This document shows positions 48,708-61,181 of a stretch of DNA of 64,000 nt, piece by piece. The position numbers and the translations under genes are program-made. Every line of letters starts with the position of its first letter. The first letter of the stretch is position 1. Where the stretch lies: the NCBI RefSeq assembly GCF_964355755.1, contig NC_092677.1, positions 9,074,601-9,138,600 of the forward strand, given 5' to 3'. The stretch comes from Antedon mediterranea. Lineage: Eukaryota; Echinodermata; Crinoidea; Comatulida; Antedonidae. The notes under the pieces were generated by a model. That model was not told the DNA's origin. It made no database searches and saw only the letters and a program-made list of their open reading frames with translations.

Positions 48708-51700
48708 AAACTTTGCAATTATTTTGGTGAAGATGTGTCCTGTTTGCTTTTAACTGGACATCTAAATTTTTAATTCTTAAATCATACACTTAAAGTTTAG
48801 AAGTACTGGTAGGCCTAAGGTTATTTATCTCAAACGAACAGAATATGTTCAAATGTGATTAGATTTTATTTTTGCCTGTTTGCTTATAATGAAATAAAAT
48901 AAACATTTAAATATCTTATTCAGGTGCTTTAACCTCCTCCTCATCGGTAAAAATGAAAATATAAATAAACATAGTCAAGTCAAAATAACATTGGAAACGT
49001 AATTAATGTTTAGACACTTTCTCTTATTAACCTTAAAAATGATGTATATGCCGAAGTCTATTGATATAAAATTTATTTTTAAAGTACTATCCTTAAATGT
49101 AATATTACATTATGTAATTTGTTTGAATTAAATTAAATGTCCTTATAAATAATAAAATAACTACGGATAATGTAGGCGTTTTATCTTTAGTGTTTAATTT
49201 GAAAACGTGAAGGTTGATGTCAAACAAAATAGACATATAGACCACAGATTAATCAGATTAAAATAGTTTCGGTTGATCAGCAGAAATTTTATTTATTTAT
49301 TTTTTCTAATTGTTAGCTATAAAATATAAAATATTTTACGGAATGTTCATGATTATATTGATGGAAACAAGTATTGGATTGCGAAGAAGTATTGCATCAG
49401 GCACAATTACACATTGAGTGTGGTGGAATAAGATTCATATTTTGGTGAATGGGAGTAAAACGCATGTATGGACACAACATAAAACCAATACCAATACCAG
49501 CCTGAGACCAATACAAAAACCACCACTAAAATCAAAAGCGTGTTCTGCACAAATGTGATTCGATATTTTAGCGAATTAGAACATGATGTGTGGACACAAA
49601 ATGCAATTAGGTAAAATCATCTTAATATCAGAAACCGATATACAGAACTGAAATTCGCATTCAATGATGGTAACATTTAAGAGCCCATAGTATTACTAAA
49701 GTTTACAAAAATATATTATAATATTTTGTTTACAAACACATTGTTTTGAACACTTTGGTGTTTGTGTAAGGTACCGTATACGATGCATGAATAGGCCTAT
49801 AGAAACGCTACCAATTTTTTTTTAAACGGTACAGAGAGGGGTATTGTAATGGTTAAATGTTCTCAATGACGAACTAACTTCATAGTCATTAGGCAAATAA
49901 ACCAGGTTTATGGCGATACATTACTATCAGTCTAATGATACATTATATGTGAAACCCTATTAATGGCAACAAGCTTCACATTGGTGGTTTCTATCTTTAG
50001 GTATGTCTAGAAAACCGCATTTATATGCCCTCGGGAAACTTGATAGCATTCATGTTTTAGCACAAACCACCAATTAATATGAATGTAATCTTCCTCTTAC
50101 TTAATGTGATCATTAGATTTTTATTCGAATATTTCATCGCGTCTCAATGCCATGAAAGGGTGTATCAAAACTAGGCCAAGCTGAAAGATCCATGCTAATC
50201 GCAGTGGAATAATACCAGTATGTATTTAGCGACCACTCCCGTGCACGCGTGGTGTGGTGGCTTCATTAATTTTAAAACATTTGCTTGAAAATCAAGCGAA
50301 AAGAATGGATAAAATGATTATGATTCAATGTGTTTATATTATAATGTTAAGCGTACCATACAAATCGTGCATTACTTATAGAAAATAGCTTAAATAGTGA
50401 ATTATACAGTTACACTTATGTCAGCACAAATTAAACACTATGGATGGAAACTAATAGCCTGTACCAAAACCTTTACAAACACCATAGAGAAAATCGCCAA
50501 AAAGAAATTTAAAGAGAGGCTCAAATTGAATTATCATATATATGGTTATATTGTTCATTTTGTACAGTATCTTAAAAAAAAAAATTACAGCATCATATTT
50601 TGACAGAAAAAATAAATAAAAGTGGAAAAAGTACTGGTGCAAAAAAATTTAAAATTGGGTTCGCATGCTATTGTAAAATAGGCCTAATGATATCATGATA
50701 TAATATCATTTATTTCCTACAAGTGAATAATTATTTTGGGCATTTAAAGGTTATAAGTATAATTTGCCAGAGTATACGACAAAATAATACAGAATGATAA
50801 TTTAACTATTTTATATGTGAATAGAAATTATTCATTTAAAGTATCGTGTAATTGTAATACATTTACTATAGGCCTGGCTGTTATATTTTAGGATCCTTAC
50901 AATAATTATGACAAATAGTCTTATAAAGTATAACTGATGCATGACCATTTCATAACGTTTTCTTTTGATTCATCTCCCCAGGTGACATAGTTCATTGTAA
51001 ACCGTATCTGTTCTTTTATAATGTTCTATAATAGTATTCAAGGCTACCCTAAGATAACATTGATGTGAGACCAACAATTAAAAATTGTTGTCATTAACAA
51101 CTATTATGTCCATTTTCAATTATTACTGGTGGTGGTTAGTTTGTGATGATGAATAAACATTTATACTATTATAATCTTTATAAATAACATTTCACTTACA
51201 TATCAATGAGTGGTTATAAATTATATCCATTGGTGGACAGTACAGTTAACAGGAACTGGAGTTATTTACAAATCTGTCACCAAATTCCATTTTGTTAAGA
51301 TATACAGCCAGCTGATAATGTTATTCAAAACACGAATATTGCAGAACGAGTTGTGTCTATTATAACGGATTGCGACGTCAACAACGCATCATTATGAAGA
51401 TCAAGTTAATGTAACAAACTTTCAGGTGGCATGGGTTGTATTATTTCCGTGTAATTTCCTTCAGTTAATGCCTATCATATATTACCGGGCCTAAAATAAG
51501 CCTTGAAGAGGATTTTCATGTTTGGTTAGCTACAGTTGGTTTATGTCTGATGTTGATCTACGTAATTCAATCATATAGGGTTATTCTTAATAGTGTAGTT
51601 TCAACCAATATGATAACTATCATGCCAATTTGGTAAAATATGATATCTGTAGCGTTCTTTCGTTTCGTTTCTTTGTTAAATTAACGGTGTAGATAACTGA

Positions 51701-53002
51701 ATAATATAGCAAACCTATGTTAAAATGGTTGATATTGTCGAATTTCTAAACACCTTGATCGTTCAAGATATAAAAAGAAGACATATCGGTAATTAGCATA
51801 CCTGATGCAGACAGTCACGAACTTCCAAGTGAACCCCGAATCAGGAATTCGTTTGTGTCTGATGAACTGTCTGGGTCACATTCAACATAATGGTGGCACT
51901 CTTTATCGAAACTGTAGCAGACACATTTGACGATGAATAACATTAATAACATTCATGTTCTCGCATTTTTGAAAGCCGATATCTTAAGCCTGATCAGACG
52001 ATCGTCTTAATTGACCAATCAACAGTTCCGATTTCAGTATCGCGTCATCATCAACCCGTACATTTAAATGATGCATCTTTAGTTCGTCATAAACACCATA
52101 AAAAAAGAACATTTAAACTTTATTTTCTGAAATGCCAAACATTGATAATTCATTTCGACTTCCAACGAAATCATATCGATACGTTGTTCTGTTTATTTCA
52201 GGGCGGATGGAGAATCTAAAATACAAACGCCTACACATTGCCCCTGACAATAAACGAATTTGTCTAAAAATAACAGCACCTTGGCCCTGTATCGCCCACT
52301 AATGTAACTATCAACCATTAATGTAACAAAAATGAATCACTAATAAAACCAACCGCTAAACTTAATTCTAACCACTAACGTAAAAGACTTCATCAACCAT
52401 TGTAACGTAAAACAATTTCACTAACGTAACATTTGAAAATGTTGACATGTTCTGTTTTTTTTAATATGGAAAGTTGAAAATCTTCTGCTCTGTTTTTAGT
52501 CTTAACATGTCTGTTTGTCAGTACATTTTCATTCGAAGAAAAACGATAATATCCTACGGTCATGTCATTGTATAAATTCAAATTCCGTGACTAAAATCAC
52601 AAACTAACCGATGATAATTCAAGAATCTGGATGAAAAGCTATTTTAAGGTTTTTATAACTAAAACTTTAAATTAAAATCAAATCTTTGTTCCATATGTAA
52701 ATATGTGTACATGGCAAAATTGTTTGACAGAAATATGGTGAAACAAACAAAAACATTTACAATTACATCATACATTTGATAAAATTACAATTTACAAAAA
52801 AAGATTCAACTTGTAGGCCTACTGTTATTTTCTAACTATTACTGATAACGTAAACCATACCTTATCATTGCATTCATTGTTTCTTCTTATCTAAAAAATG
52901 CTCGGGTGTGTTCTGATATTTGTGATATTTAAATGAATATGCAAATCGTTCACACCTGAAAATGTTTTGTCCGACGGTGTTTGCAGATTTTAAAAAAAAT
53001 CA
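48708..53002. other. Long AT-rich stretch without a recognisable gene
   Basis: Two overlapping opposite-strand frames around 50400-50640 are Lys/Ile/Phe-rich and look like chance. Four short ACTAACGTAAC-like phrases near 52300-52430 form a loose, unphased cluster. No gene is supported. Confidence 0.4.
52992..52999 (-). terminator. Pol III T-run for the tRNA-His at 53034
   Basis: Eight A on the plus strand give TTTTTTTT on the tRNA strand, 34 nt beyond the discriminator base. It is the first run of four or more T after the gene. Confidence 0.7.
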
Positions 53003-53119
53003 ATCCCACTGCCGTGTTATTGTGTAAATTCAATGCCGTGACCAGGATTCGAACCTGGGTTTTTGCGGCCACAACGCAAAGTACTAACCGCTATACTATC
53101 ACGGCGAGCTACGTAGGAT
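53003..53119 (-). repeat. 117 bp tRNA-His unit, copy 1
   Basis: The unit runs on the minus strand from ATCCTACGTAGCTC through the tRNA and its trailer to GCAGTGGGAT. The outermost ATCCTAC and GTGGGAT form a 7 bp inverted pair with one mismatch. The trailer here has two differences from copies 3 and 4 (ACAATAACACGGCAG). Homology with copy 4 continues more than 100 bp upstream of the tRNA. Confidence 0.85.
53034..53105 (-). tRNA. tRNA-His (GTG)
   Basis: A complete 72 nt cloverleaf: acceptor GCCGTGA/TCACGGC with discriminator A, D arm GTAT...GTAC, anticodon stem TTGCG/CGCAA with loop TTGTGGC (anticodon GTG), and T arm CCAGG TTCGAAT CCTGG. It has no intron and no encoded CCA, as expected of a nuclear gene. 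The A box (TAGTATAGCGG) and B box (GGTTCGAATCC) are intact. All four copies in the window are identical over these 72 nt, although their flanks differ. That suggests selection or recent copying. G-1 is added after transcription in eukaryotic tRNA-His, and here the base before the gene is C. Confidence 0.93.
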
Positions 53120-54813
53120 ATCTGGATAGATGATGGTTAGTTAAACCCATGTATGGAAGCCAAGTTTATTTAGTTTAATTATTTACGAAAATAGTTAATT
53201 TTTAATCAACATTTGTCATTATTTCGACGAGATAATTAATATTTAACTACCAATTCAATTCACTTTTGATTCACTATTACTACTTCTACGAATAATGATA
53301 ACAGTAGGCATAATAAAATACAGATACTTATAAATGTATAGAAATTAAAATATTTCATCTCATAGTTTGACAGTAAGCACTGGCTTTAAAATATATTATA
53401 TAATAATATACTTCTTGAAAAAGAAAGTAAATAAATTACAAATGTGATTTATAAAACATTGGATAACACATACCAGCACCTTGTCATGTGCAACTATATA
53501 ATTCAGCCGATTCCATACTCACTGTATCTTGTCTAGCGACAATAAACATTCAGTAGTAGTGTGTCTGCTGGCTGCATCACCGGGTCATTGCTGTATATAT
53601 AGTATCAGGAGAGACTATTCAATTATTTTATATAGATAACTGAAACGATAAAGGTTCACGTTTGTCATAACAATTATCATGGACAGCAATTTAAACCAAT
53701 TTCTCATATGCAACAAAATATCGGTCCTTTTGGAGTAGACCTACATGGCATACACCCTTACATTAATGGTCAAGAATATGCAAATTAGCATTCATAAAGA
53801 AATTACACACACACGATCCAAACACAAACTATTATTTAATAGATTGTTAATATAGGCCTATCACTAAATATGAAATACAAGAAGTTAATTAGAAAATCAT
53901 TCCTTTCAATCAATCTTCTACTACTGTATGATAGTACCTAAACTTATTTTATATTTCAACGTAGGATCCATTTTAATTCACCACACAGGCCTATCCAATC
54001 AAAAATAAATATAAAAACATATTCAGTCTTCCACGTACGCACAACAGAAAGTTTTTAAGAAAAAAATCTGTGATACCTAATTAATTTAAATTTTAATAAA
54101 TTTAAAAACAATTGTTTCCTTGATGGCATTATATGAGTGTCTTATATTAAGATATTATTAAAATCGAAACATTTTGTGTTAAATCATTGACGGTAATTGA
54201 CACAAGTTATTATTTTTTTCGTTCAATTTAACAAACAAAAATGAATAATTTTAAATTTAATTTTATCCAATCTATATATATGATATCTTGAGTAATGACA
54301 GTATTAATTTGGTGGATGGAGTGAATTATCCATTCTTTAATTCGTTAAATCAAGGACAAAAATAAAAATCACAACAAATCACATTAAATTTAAAAATAAA
54401 CATGATTTTCGAACTAACACTTATAGGCTAAAAAACATTTCAAATTGTACAACGCATTATTAAAATCATTTGAATTATTTATACATTTCCTTCGTATGTC
54501 AATTGTAATTTAATTTGTTTAAATTTAATGTGCAATTACTGACATAACACGCATGGGAAAAGTGTGCATTTAGAAACGCCAACAGGTCTACAGAACCACA
54601 TTGCACACATTGTATTAATCCGCTAACTTTAAATTTATTATAGTGCGCAGTGAAGTTAATATTATAGTATAAATTGCTGATTTATGATTATATTATAGAA
54701 ATAGAATTAGCATTAAAACATAATGTAATCATAGAAGAAAGAATGCTCCACGATTACCAAAGGTGGGTATTATTTAAATACATTCCCATCGAAAATATGT
54801 AAAGTTATACTGT
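53120..54813. other. AT-rich stretch; first ~110 bp homologous to the 5' flank of copy 4
   Basis: From 53120 to about 53230, ATGATGGTTAGTTAAAC and TAGTTTAATTATT recur as the inverted counterpart at 61070-61181. Beyond that nothing was recognised. Confidence 0.4.
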
Positions 54814-54918
54814 AAAGCTCTGTCTACACTATCAGTTAGTTATTAGTTACCATATTTAGGCATACCACTTCCATATTTGGGCACATCAACACTAGTTTGA
54901 GAGTGTAGACAGAGCTTT
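54814..54918. mobile_element. MITE of the GCTCTGTCTACACTATCA family, short copy
   Basis: The ends AAAGCTCTGTCTACACTATC and GAGTGTAGACAGAGCTTT are inverted. The interior shares ACCATATTTAGGC / CCATATTTGGGCACATC and ACTAGTTTGA with other copies. TATACTGTAAAG occurs at 54806-54817 and again at 54923-54934, a 12 bp direct repeat overlapping the left end. Confidence 0.88.
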
Positions 54919-55302
54919 AAGCTATACTGTAAAGTTTTTATCTTTTAATTAATATATACTGTAAAAGGTTAATGAGAAAAACTATGATAGTTTAAGGGGT
55001 GTTAAAATTATTTAAGTAACTACATTTCTTCTACTGCATGATATTAGTTGTTTCATTTACAAGTTTATTAGACAGTAATTACAATCAAACAGTGTGTATG
55101 GTTGCTAAATACATAATTACATAACGAGGTTTAAGCAAAAAAAATTGATTACTGCAGTATTCTTCAGTAGAATAAATTGAAATGGTCTCAATGTCTAATT
55201 GTGCACGGTTTAGGAACAATTTTTAGCCTTCGATTTCGAAGTTAGATAATGTTTGTCAAAACAGATCCAAACAACAATGATTCATAAGCGTTAAATAATA
55301 TA

Positions 55303-55462
55303 CAAATAATGAATGTTTATGAGTGCAATGATACAAATAATGGCACGAGGTGAATGATGAAAGGTTATATCAACGAGGCAAAGCCGAGTTGATATAACCT
55401 TTCATCATTCACCAAGTGCCATTATTTGTACCATTACACGAATACAAAACATTCATTATTTG
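55303..55462. repeat. Large palindrome (fold-back element)
   Basis: The arms are nearly perfect over about 70 bp each. The left arm includes GAATGTTT, CAAATAATGGCAC, GGTGAATGATGAAAGGTTAT and ATCAAC; the right arm contains their complements in reverse order, around a GAGGCAAAGCCGA centre that itself holds GGC/GCC. Weaker pairing extends a further 12 bp outward. It is non-coding and could extrude as a cruciform or be transcribed as one long hairpin. Confidence 0.92.
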
Positions 55463-55869
55463 TTTTATATAACATCTAGACGTTTTTTTTTCGTACACAA
55501 AAATGTTTCAAAAAGTACTATTTAACGATCGTTGAATAGTGCGTACTATTGCACGCCATGTGACCCACATTCGTCCAATCAAATGACAGGAATTTATATA
55601 GGTGTTATATAATGTTTAATATTAGCTAATTCTGAAGGAGAAATGTTAATTGTTTATAAATACCCGTTTGTGCAACTTATTATTTCTGCGACAGATGGTT
55701 CTTAAATGAGTCTAGTATTAATACAAGTGTGTTCAAATCGAAACCACTGTTTTGTTTTTGTTCAGTATATACGCACTGGAATCGCTTTGATATAAATAAT
55801 AAAACAATAAATAGATGACTTGTTATTTATTATTAAAAATATGGCACTATCATTTCTCTTCAAAGGACA

Positions 55870-56026
55870 AATTAATGGGGAAATGACAATGCTTTGTGCA
55901 TCACTGAGTGGACCTCAATGAAGATACAAATTAAAAAAAAGTTATATCAAAACGATAAAGTCAAACAGCCAGAAAGAAAATATCAGAACTTTGGGCATGC
56001 AACACTAGCCCTTCCTCAGTGACAAG
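55870..56026 (-). repeat. ~160 bp dispersed repeat, copy 6
   Basis: On the minus strand it reads CACTGAGGAAGGGCTAGTG, then a hairpin enlarged by a 4 nt insertion (TTGCATGCCC). Next are CAAAGTTCTGATA, CTTTCTGGCTGTTTGAC, ATCTTCATTGAGGTCCAC and the 3' blocks. Core box CTGAGGA fits CTGANGA. Confidence 0.82.
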
Positions 56027-56371
56027 TATTTCTTTAAACATAAATTCATTATCCATGTTAGGCCGGTTATTTTTCATATTTAAGATTACATCTATAATGT
56101 TTAAGGTTTTTTTTAAATTTCTTTTGAGGTTCTGCTCATTCTGCACAACGTAGCCTATACAATAAGTTATATAATGTTTTGTTGCTTGTATGCATCATGT
56201 GAAACCAGAATAAGCTAATGAAATGGTCTTGTACAGTTGAATATAGAATGGTAGTTTCCACGTGGGTTGATTATTACAATTTTAATAAAGGTTAACTGTT
56301 TTCCAAATTAATTATTAAACAACAATAATTGGTTTTTAATAGCATAGTGAAAAACATTCTATTTTTCATAT

Positions 56372-56488
56372 ATCCTACGTAGCTCGCCGTGATAGTATAG
56401 CGGTTAGTACTTTGCGTTGTGGCCGCAAAAACCCAGGTTCGAATCCTGGTCACGGCATTGAATTTATACAATGACACGGCAGTGGGAT
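56372..56488 (+). repeat. 117 bp tRNA-His unit, copy 2
   Basis: Same length and ends as copy 1 (ATCCTACGTAGCTC ... CAGTGGGAT). The trailer has TTTATACAATG in place of TTTACACAATG. Outside the unit the sequence is unrelated to copies 1 and 4, which fixes the unit boundaries. Confidence 0.85.
56386..56457 (+). tRNA. tRNA-His (GTG)
   Basis: Identical in all 72 positions to the gene at 53034, with intact A and B boxes and anticodon GTG in a TTGTGGC loop. It is on the plus strand, diverging from the minus-strand copy 3.3 kb away. An open frame running antisense across it is not a gene. Confidence 0.93.
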
Positions 56489-56494
56489 GTTGTA

Positions 56495-56502
56495 TTTTTT
56501 TT
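56495..56502 (+). terminator. Pol III T-run for the tRNA-His at 56386
   Basis: Eight T begin 37 nt after the discriminator base, so the primary transcript would include the whole conserved trailer. Confidence 0.7.
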
Positions 56503-58774
56503 CCTTTCAACCTTCATTAATTAAATTGATTTTTCAATTTTGATTTATTGTCAATTCATTAAATTTAAATTATTAGTAGTATAGTATTTTGATTTTTTCC
56601 AAAAATAAAATTATTTATTTTAATAAATAACACTACCGTACTCGTTTCAATAGTAATCTCTAGTTTTATTTTGAAGACGATTTGATAAAAATTTTGACAG
56701 ACATATTTTAGGAAATCGTGTCCCATCGCCAGTATATACAAATTGCACCGGTATTCAAATACAGACACATAACATTCAGAAAAGCTTTACACACTGATGA
56801 TGGAAAACAGTATTTTTTTAAACATTTTAAAATGGTCGTCCGACTTCAAAATAAAAAATGAGATTAGACCTACTATTGAAACAAGTAAATTAATGTATCT
56901 CAGTATCTCTTGTATAATATTCTTGAATAAAATTCTGGAGTACATTGTGGAAAAACGAAATATCGAATCATAACTTATTTTTTTTTTTTTTAGTTTGCTC
57001 AAACTCACAGGATTATGGACAAAGAAACCCTAATCGTCGATGCCAGACATACATATTCTTTTATGGATGCGAATGTTAATTCATACAAAGATGACTGTAA
57101 TACATTGATATAGGCTGAGTACTTTTATGTCGATGCTATCTCAAATTACTATGAGTTGCAACTTTAAAAAAAAACCTCTATTTTATTAAAAGTTTTTCAT
57201 TTTAACCATTGACCACAGCGTTTTTATTCGTTTTCAAAAACAAATTTCCACCTGTTTTTTCTCAAATGTTAACACTTTTTGTTTTGCAACCACTTGAATA
57301 TTCTGTTCAACGTCTTTCGGAATTACATTATTATAAAGTATCAACTTTGCTACAATCAAGATTGGAGATATATAATCTGTTGTTACGTTTATAATCAAAT
57401 TCCATGAGTAAATAACAATCCATAGTAATGTTTGCAATGGTATGCATGAATCAGTGCCACTAGTTTAAATAAAATTACTATTGACTTGAATTGGTGAGTA
57501 GCTATATCGTTTTAGGACTTCGCAAAATCCGGTAGGTCCTTTTGTAATTTGTTTGACCTCCGATCAATAATGTTTAATTTACAACTATATAAATGTATTT
57601 ATTAAAATCAAATATATTAAAACACCTCACATTTTAAGTAAGCATTTTTCCCAGTAAATTTACTTACACACAATAACGAGGATGTTGGTATTACCGGTAG
57701 GCCTACTAGAAAAACGAAAATAGGAAATACTACACGATTAATTTTCCATTTAAAAAAATCTAATGTTGAAAACAAAAACTGGAATATATTCGGAACTAAG
57801 GACAGACCACCGGATGGATATGTTGTCTTTGGTTGGAACTAATATTTCATAATTCGAGGCTTGACTAAAATGGTGGAATTTCATGAAGTGAATATCATTT
57901 TCAACCACAGTGTTCGAGACTCAATGTTGTTGAAACTTAGAATTATTTCTGTTCTTTCCGTTACAATATGCATTATAGAATAATGTAAAATGTTGTTAGA
58001 ATTATTTAAAACACATTTAAGCCAGACTATACTGTATGGATTTCATATTGGTAGACATAAATATTTTCAACGATAACCCCAGCTTGGATAAATATCACGA
58101 TAGTAAGTATGATACGGTACCGAATAGCGTAACGACTGCATTATCAAAAGGGCGAAACAGACCAATAAACATATTATTAATTGATAGACATATCATTTTT
58201 CAAACTAATCAACTAAAATTTATTTAGTTAATTAATTAACTATATATTTAATTTATATTATTTAAGTTAATAAATTTTTTTTTTCAGCGGCCCGGTTTAA
58301 AATTTGTTCTGTATTTTTCTTTTGAAAGAAAATCATAAATAAAATACACAAACGGTTAATGGAAGTAAGTGAATTTTTATTTGTATTTACTTTTTTACAA
58401 CGTATAATAACAATTATATTAATTTAAAACGTTTTGCATTAATAATGCTTAGAGAAGAATATAAATAGAAAAAAAATCTCTCGGAGGGTTTTAACTTGAA
58501 AGATGCCGCTGTATCTCTTAAATGAAATATGTAAATTTATTTTTTAATGTTGAATTAAATTAGCATTTTATTTTTGTCACCACACACATTGTGTTTTACA
58601 ATACTCATGGTATTGTTTTTGAAAACCATTTAAATGCCACTTTTTATCGTTCGCAATCAGTAATCAATAGGTTAGTCCATCACCATAGGTCTATAATTGA
58701 TTTATGTTTTCAAGCTAATTTGTCGATAACTTGCAAATTAAATGCAAACTATAACTGGACTTAATTGACAAGGT
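56503..58774. other. AT-rich stretch without a supported gene
   Basis: An ATG frame of 63 codons at 58036-58227 (MDFILVDINIFNDNPSLD...) has a donor-like ATA/GTAAGTATG inside it but no family resemblance. The other frames are Ile/Lys/Phe-rich and look like chance. Confidence 0.35.
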
Positions 58775-58890
58775 TGTGTGTATCAGTTGCTAAATCCCAG
58801 AATAGAGACAGTGCTGTATAGAGATGCAAATACAAATAAGAGAAGAGCTAAATCAAAACTGTAGGCCCTAACAGCCAGAAGGAAAGTACG
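58775..58890 (-). repeat. ~160 bp dispersed repeat, copy 7 (decayed)
   Basis: TATCAGTTGCTAAATCCCAG, AGAGATGCAAATACAAATAA, AGCTAAATCAAAACTGTAGG and CAGCCAGAAGGAAAGTA match the 3' and middle blocks seen in reverse. The core end is lost or unrecognisable. Confidence 0.55.
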
Positions 58891-59073
58891 AGATTAGAGA
58901 TAGAAGAAAAACTGTGTCAGGGCTAATGATTTTCATTAACTTTATTATTTCCTATTATTTTTAAATCTTTATTGGTGTTTGAATTTTCAGAATATACAAG
59001 AATATAATATTCCAATATATTTTGTTTATTTCTGATAATGCTATTTTGAACACACAGCAAGCCTTGTTTTAGT

Positions 59074-59345
59074 GGCCGTATTCACCAATCTCACTACCCT
59101 TAAAATTTAAGAATTCCCTTAACAAAGGGAAACACTTAAGGGGTATTCACAAATGAGTTAAGGGATTCACTTACCTAAGGAAAACACTTAATGTAAGGGT
59201 AAAACTTAAGGGTAAAAATAATCATAAACATTCATGAGTTGTCCCATTGTCCAATCACAGAGGATTTAATTCCCCTATGGTCCAATCACTTTCCTCTCTA
59301 AAACTAATTTGCATATTTAAAAAAAGAGTAAGGGGTTGGGGGGAC
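59074..59345 (+). mobile_element. Harbinger-like element or fragment
   Basis: The left end GGCCGTATTCACCAATCTCA is of the kind seen at Harbinger-type termini. Inside are repeated phrases (TATTCACAAATGAGTTAAGG, CTTAAGGG, GGATTCACTTACC). I did not find the matching right end, so the element is incomplete or longer than marked. No transposase frame is visible. Confidence 0.45.
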
Positions 59346-59411
59346 GGGGAGGATGAAGAGAAAAGTGTATAGACGATGGCAGTCAAAACAAAAACAAGTA
59401 GGCCTAAATGA
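59251..59411 (+). promoter_or_regulatory. CCAAT-CCAAT-octamer-TATA arrangement followed by a mini-ORF
   Basis: GTCCAATCAC occurs twice, 31 bp apart (CCAAT boxes at 59251 and 59282). It is followed by an octamer ATTTGCAT (59307-59314) and TATTTAAA (59314-59321), in the order of an animal Pol II core promoter. About 55 bp downstream ATG at 59376 opens an 11-codon frame, MAVKTKTSRPK, ending at 59411. It overlaps the Harbinger-like element, so it may be the element's own promoter. Activity is inference. Confidence 0.4.
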
Positions 59412-60468
59412 ATATTAAACCTAGACTAATTTGTATGAGGATCAAGAAAAATAGGTCTAGCCTAGATGCTACTAACAAACCAACATTCTGTATTGAGGCA
59501 TATGCTTCTATCCTAGTTCTTCTAAACTGTAAAGAGTTTCGTCTCGTCTCAACAAACAATATCTTTCCATAATGTTTTATAATGTCGTAAGATTTTAATT
59601 ATTTTGATTAAACTGTTTCAGAAACATCCTATTAAAGATTAAGTAAAAATAATTTTTGAAAAAAGGTCCATTTGTTTTGAATTTGTATTTGAATTCAAAA
59701 CAAACTTGTTTGTCTTCGAATTCTATTAGATTTTGCCTTTGAGAATAATGTAGAAAAACGTGTTCAATATGGTCACATAAATTAAAACCGCAACGAACTT
59801 ATTTATCAATTCACACTTTTGATATAGTACGCAGGCGGCATATGAATTGTATAATTGATAATTTATGAACATGTGTGTTATAGTTACATTTCAATTTCGT
59901 TATATATAGAAACGATGTTTTTGATTTTTAGTATTTATTCAAGATAATACAAGGTACCATGAAATAGGACATTTTGTAGTTTTAATCAAGTTATTCACTT
60001 TTGCCAAAAATGTTTTCGTTTGTTTACAAAAATACGAATAAAAAGTAAAATTTAACGAAACTACAATCGACTTCCAGACAATAGGCGCTTTAGCTTGACT
60101 TCTTTAAATTACGGTTTTATCATTTTTTTCGATTCAATTCTTGGTCAAAATAAATAACTATTAGGCCTATCATTTAGAATGTCTATTAATTGTTTTTCAG
60201 GACAAAATATCTAATAGATGGCTAATCAAAATGGTACCATTCAAACAGTAAACTATTTAATCAGGGTATTCTCAATTTGATGTTATTACACACCAAATTT
60301 AAAAAAAACTTTAAATTTTGTTTGTAAATAATACTAAATTGATGAAATTATAATTTATGGTAATTTTTTAAATATAGTTTGTTTTTTTGTTTTTGTTCAA
60401 ATAATTAAAAGTTAAATAATTTAGTACAAGAAACAAAATATACAAAAGGTGGTCAATACTGTATCTAT
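59412..60468. other. AT-rich stretch without a recognisable gene
   Basis: No exon, RNA gene or element end was seen. Confidence 0.4.
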
Positions 60469-60474
60469 AAAAAA
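60469..60474 (-). terminator. Pol III T-run for the tRNA-His at 60509
   Basis: Six A on the plus strand give TTTTTT on the tRNA strand, 34 nt after the discriminator base. Confidence 0.65.
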
Positions 60475-60477
60475 TCA

Positions 60478-60594
60478 ATCCCACTGCCGTGTCATTGTGT
60501 AAATTCAATGCCGTGACCAGGATTCGAACCTGGGTTTTTGCGGCCACAACGCAAAGTACTAACCGCTATACTATCACGGCGAGCTACGTAGGAT
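60478..60594 (-). repeat. 117 bp tRNA-His unit, copy 3
   Basis: Same ends and length as the other units. The trailer matches copy 4 exactly. Upstream of the tRNA the sequence departs from copies 1 and 4 right after GTAGGATAT. Confidence 0.85.
60509..60580 (-). tRNA. tRNA-His (GTG)
   Basis: Identical in all 72 positions to the other three genes; complete cloverleaf, anticodon GTG, internal promoter boxes intact. With the gene at 61196 it forms a divergent pair about 615 bp apart. Confidence 0.93.
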
Positions 60595-61181
60595 ATACTA
60601 TCTTAAACCAATTGTTTTGACTTTTATTAATTCACCTATTAATCCTGGTTAATTATTTATAGTCTTGATTAATTTTTAATGGTAATTGCCAGTAAATATG
60701 AATTAAAAAATAGCAGGGAACCAAAGTAAAACAAAAAAGCAGGGAACTGGACTATTCTGTGGATTATCTGTATAAATGACATTTGTATTGTATATTATGG
60801 CAATTAAAAAAACAACAATCGGACATATTTTGAACTGTGTAAACCACATTAATTATAGAAAAGATGTGCAGTCAATGCAAACAATGAAATATTTATAAAA
60901 TTATGCAATAAAAATCTTTAAAATACAATAATTAAGCCTTTTCGATTTGCAGTAATTACACATTGTGGTAAAACTTCGAACTTGTCTTTAAAAGTTAATT
61001 TTACTTTTTAAAATAAATTTTTGTTGTGAATCCTGAATCTTTGTCAAATAACCAGATGATGATCAAACATCATGATCTGGATTCAAGTATGTTAATTAAA
61101 TATTAACCATTTTCCACCAATAATTAAACTGAATACAATTGTCTTTCATACACGAGTTTAACTAACCATCATTTTCCAGAT
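60595..61181. other. Spacer between the divergent tRNA-His pair
   Basis: AT-rich, with no open frame of note. The last ~110 bp are homologous to the 5' flank of copy 1. TTAATTATTTATAG and similar phrases near 60645 may be a remote counterpart on the copy 3 side. Confidence 0.4.

Noticed and set aside
56292-56510. 72-codon minus-strand frame containing VTRIRTWVFAATTQSTNRYT
   Set aside because: It is the antisense of a tRNA-His gene; the same peptide appears antisense to the copy at 61196.
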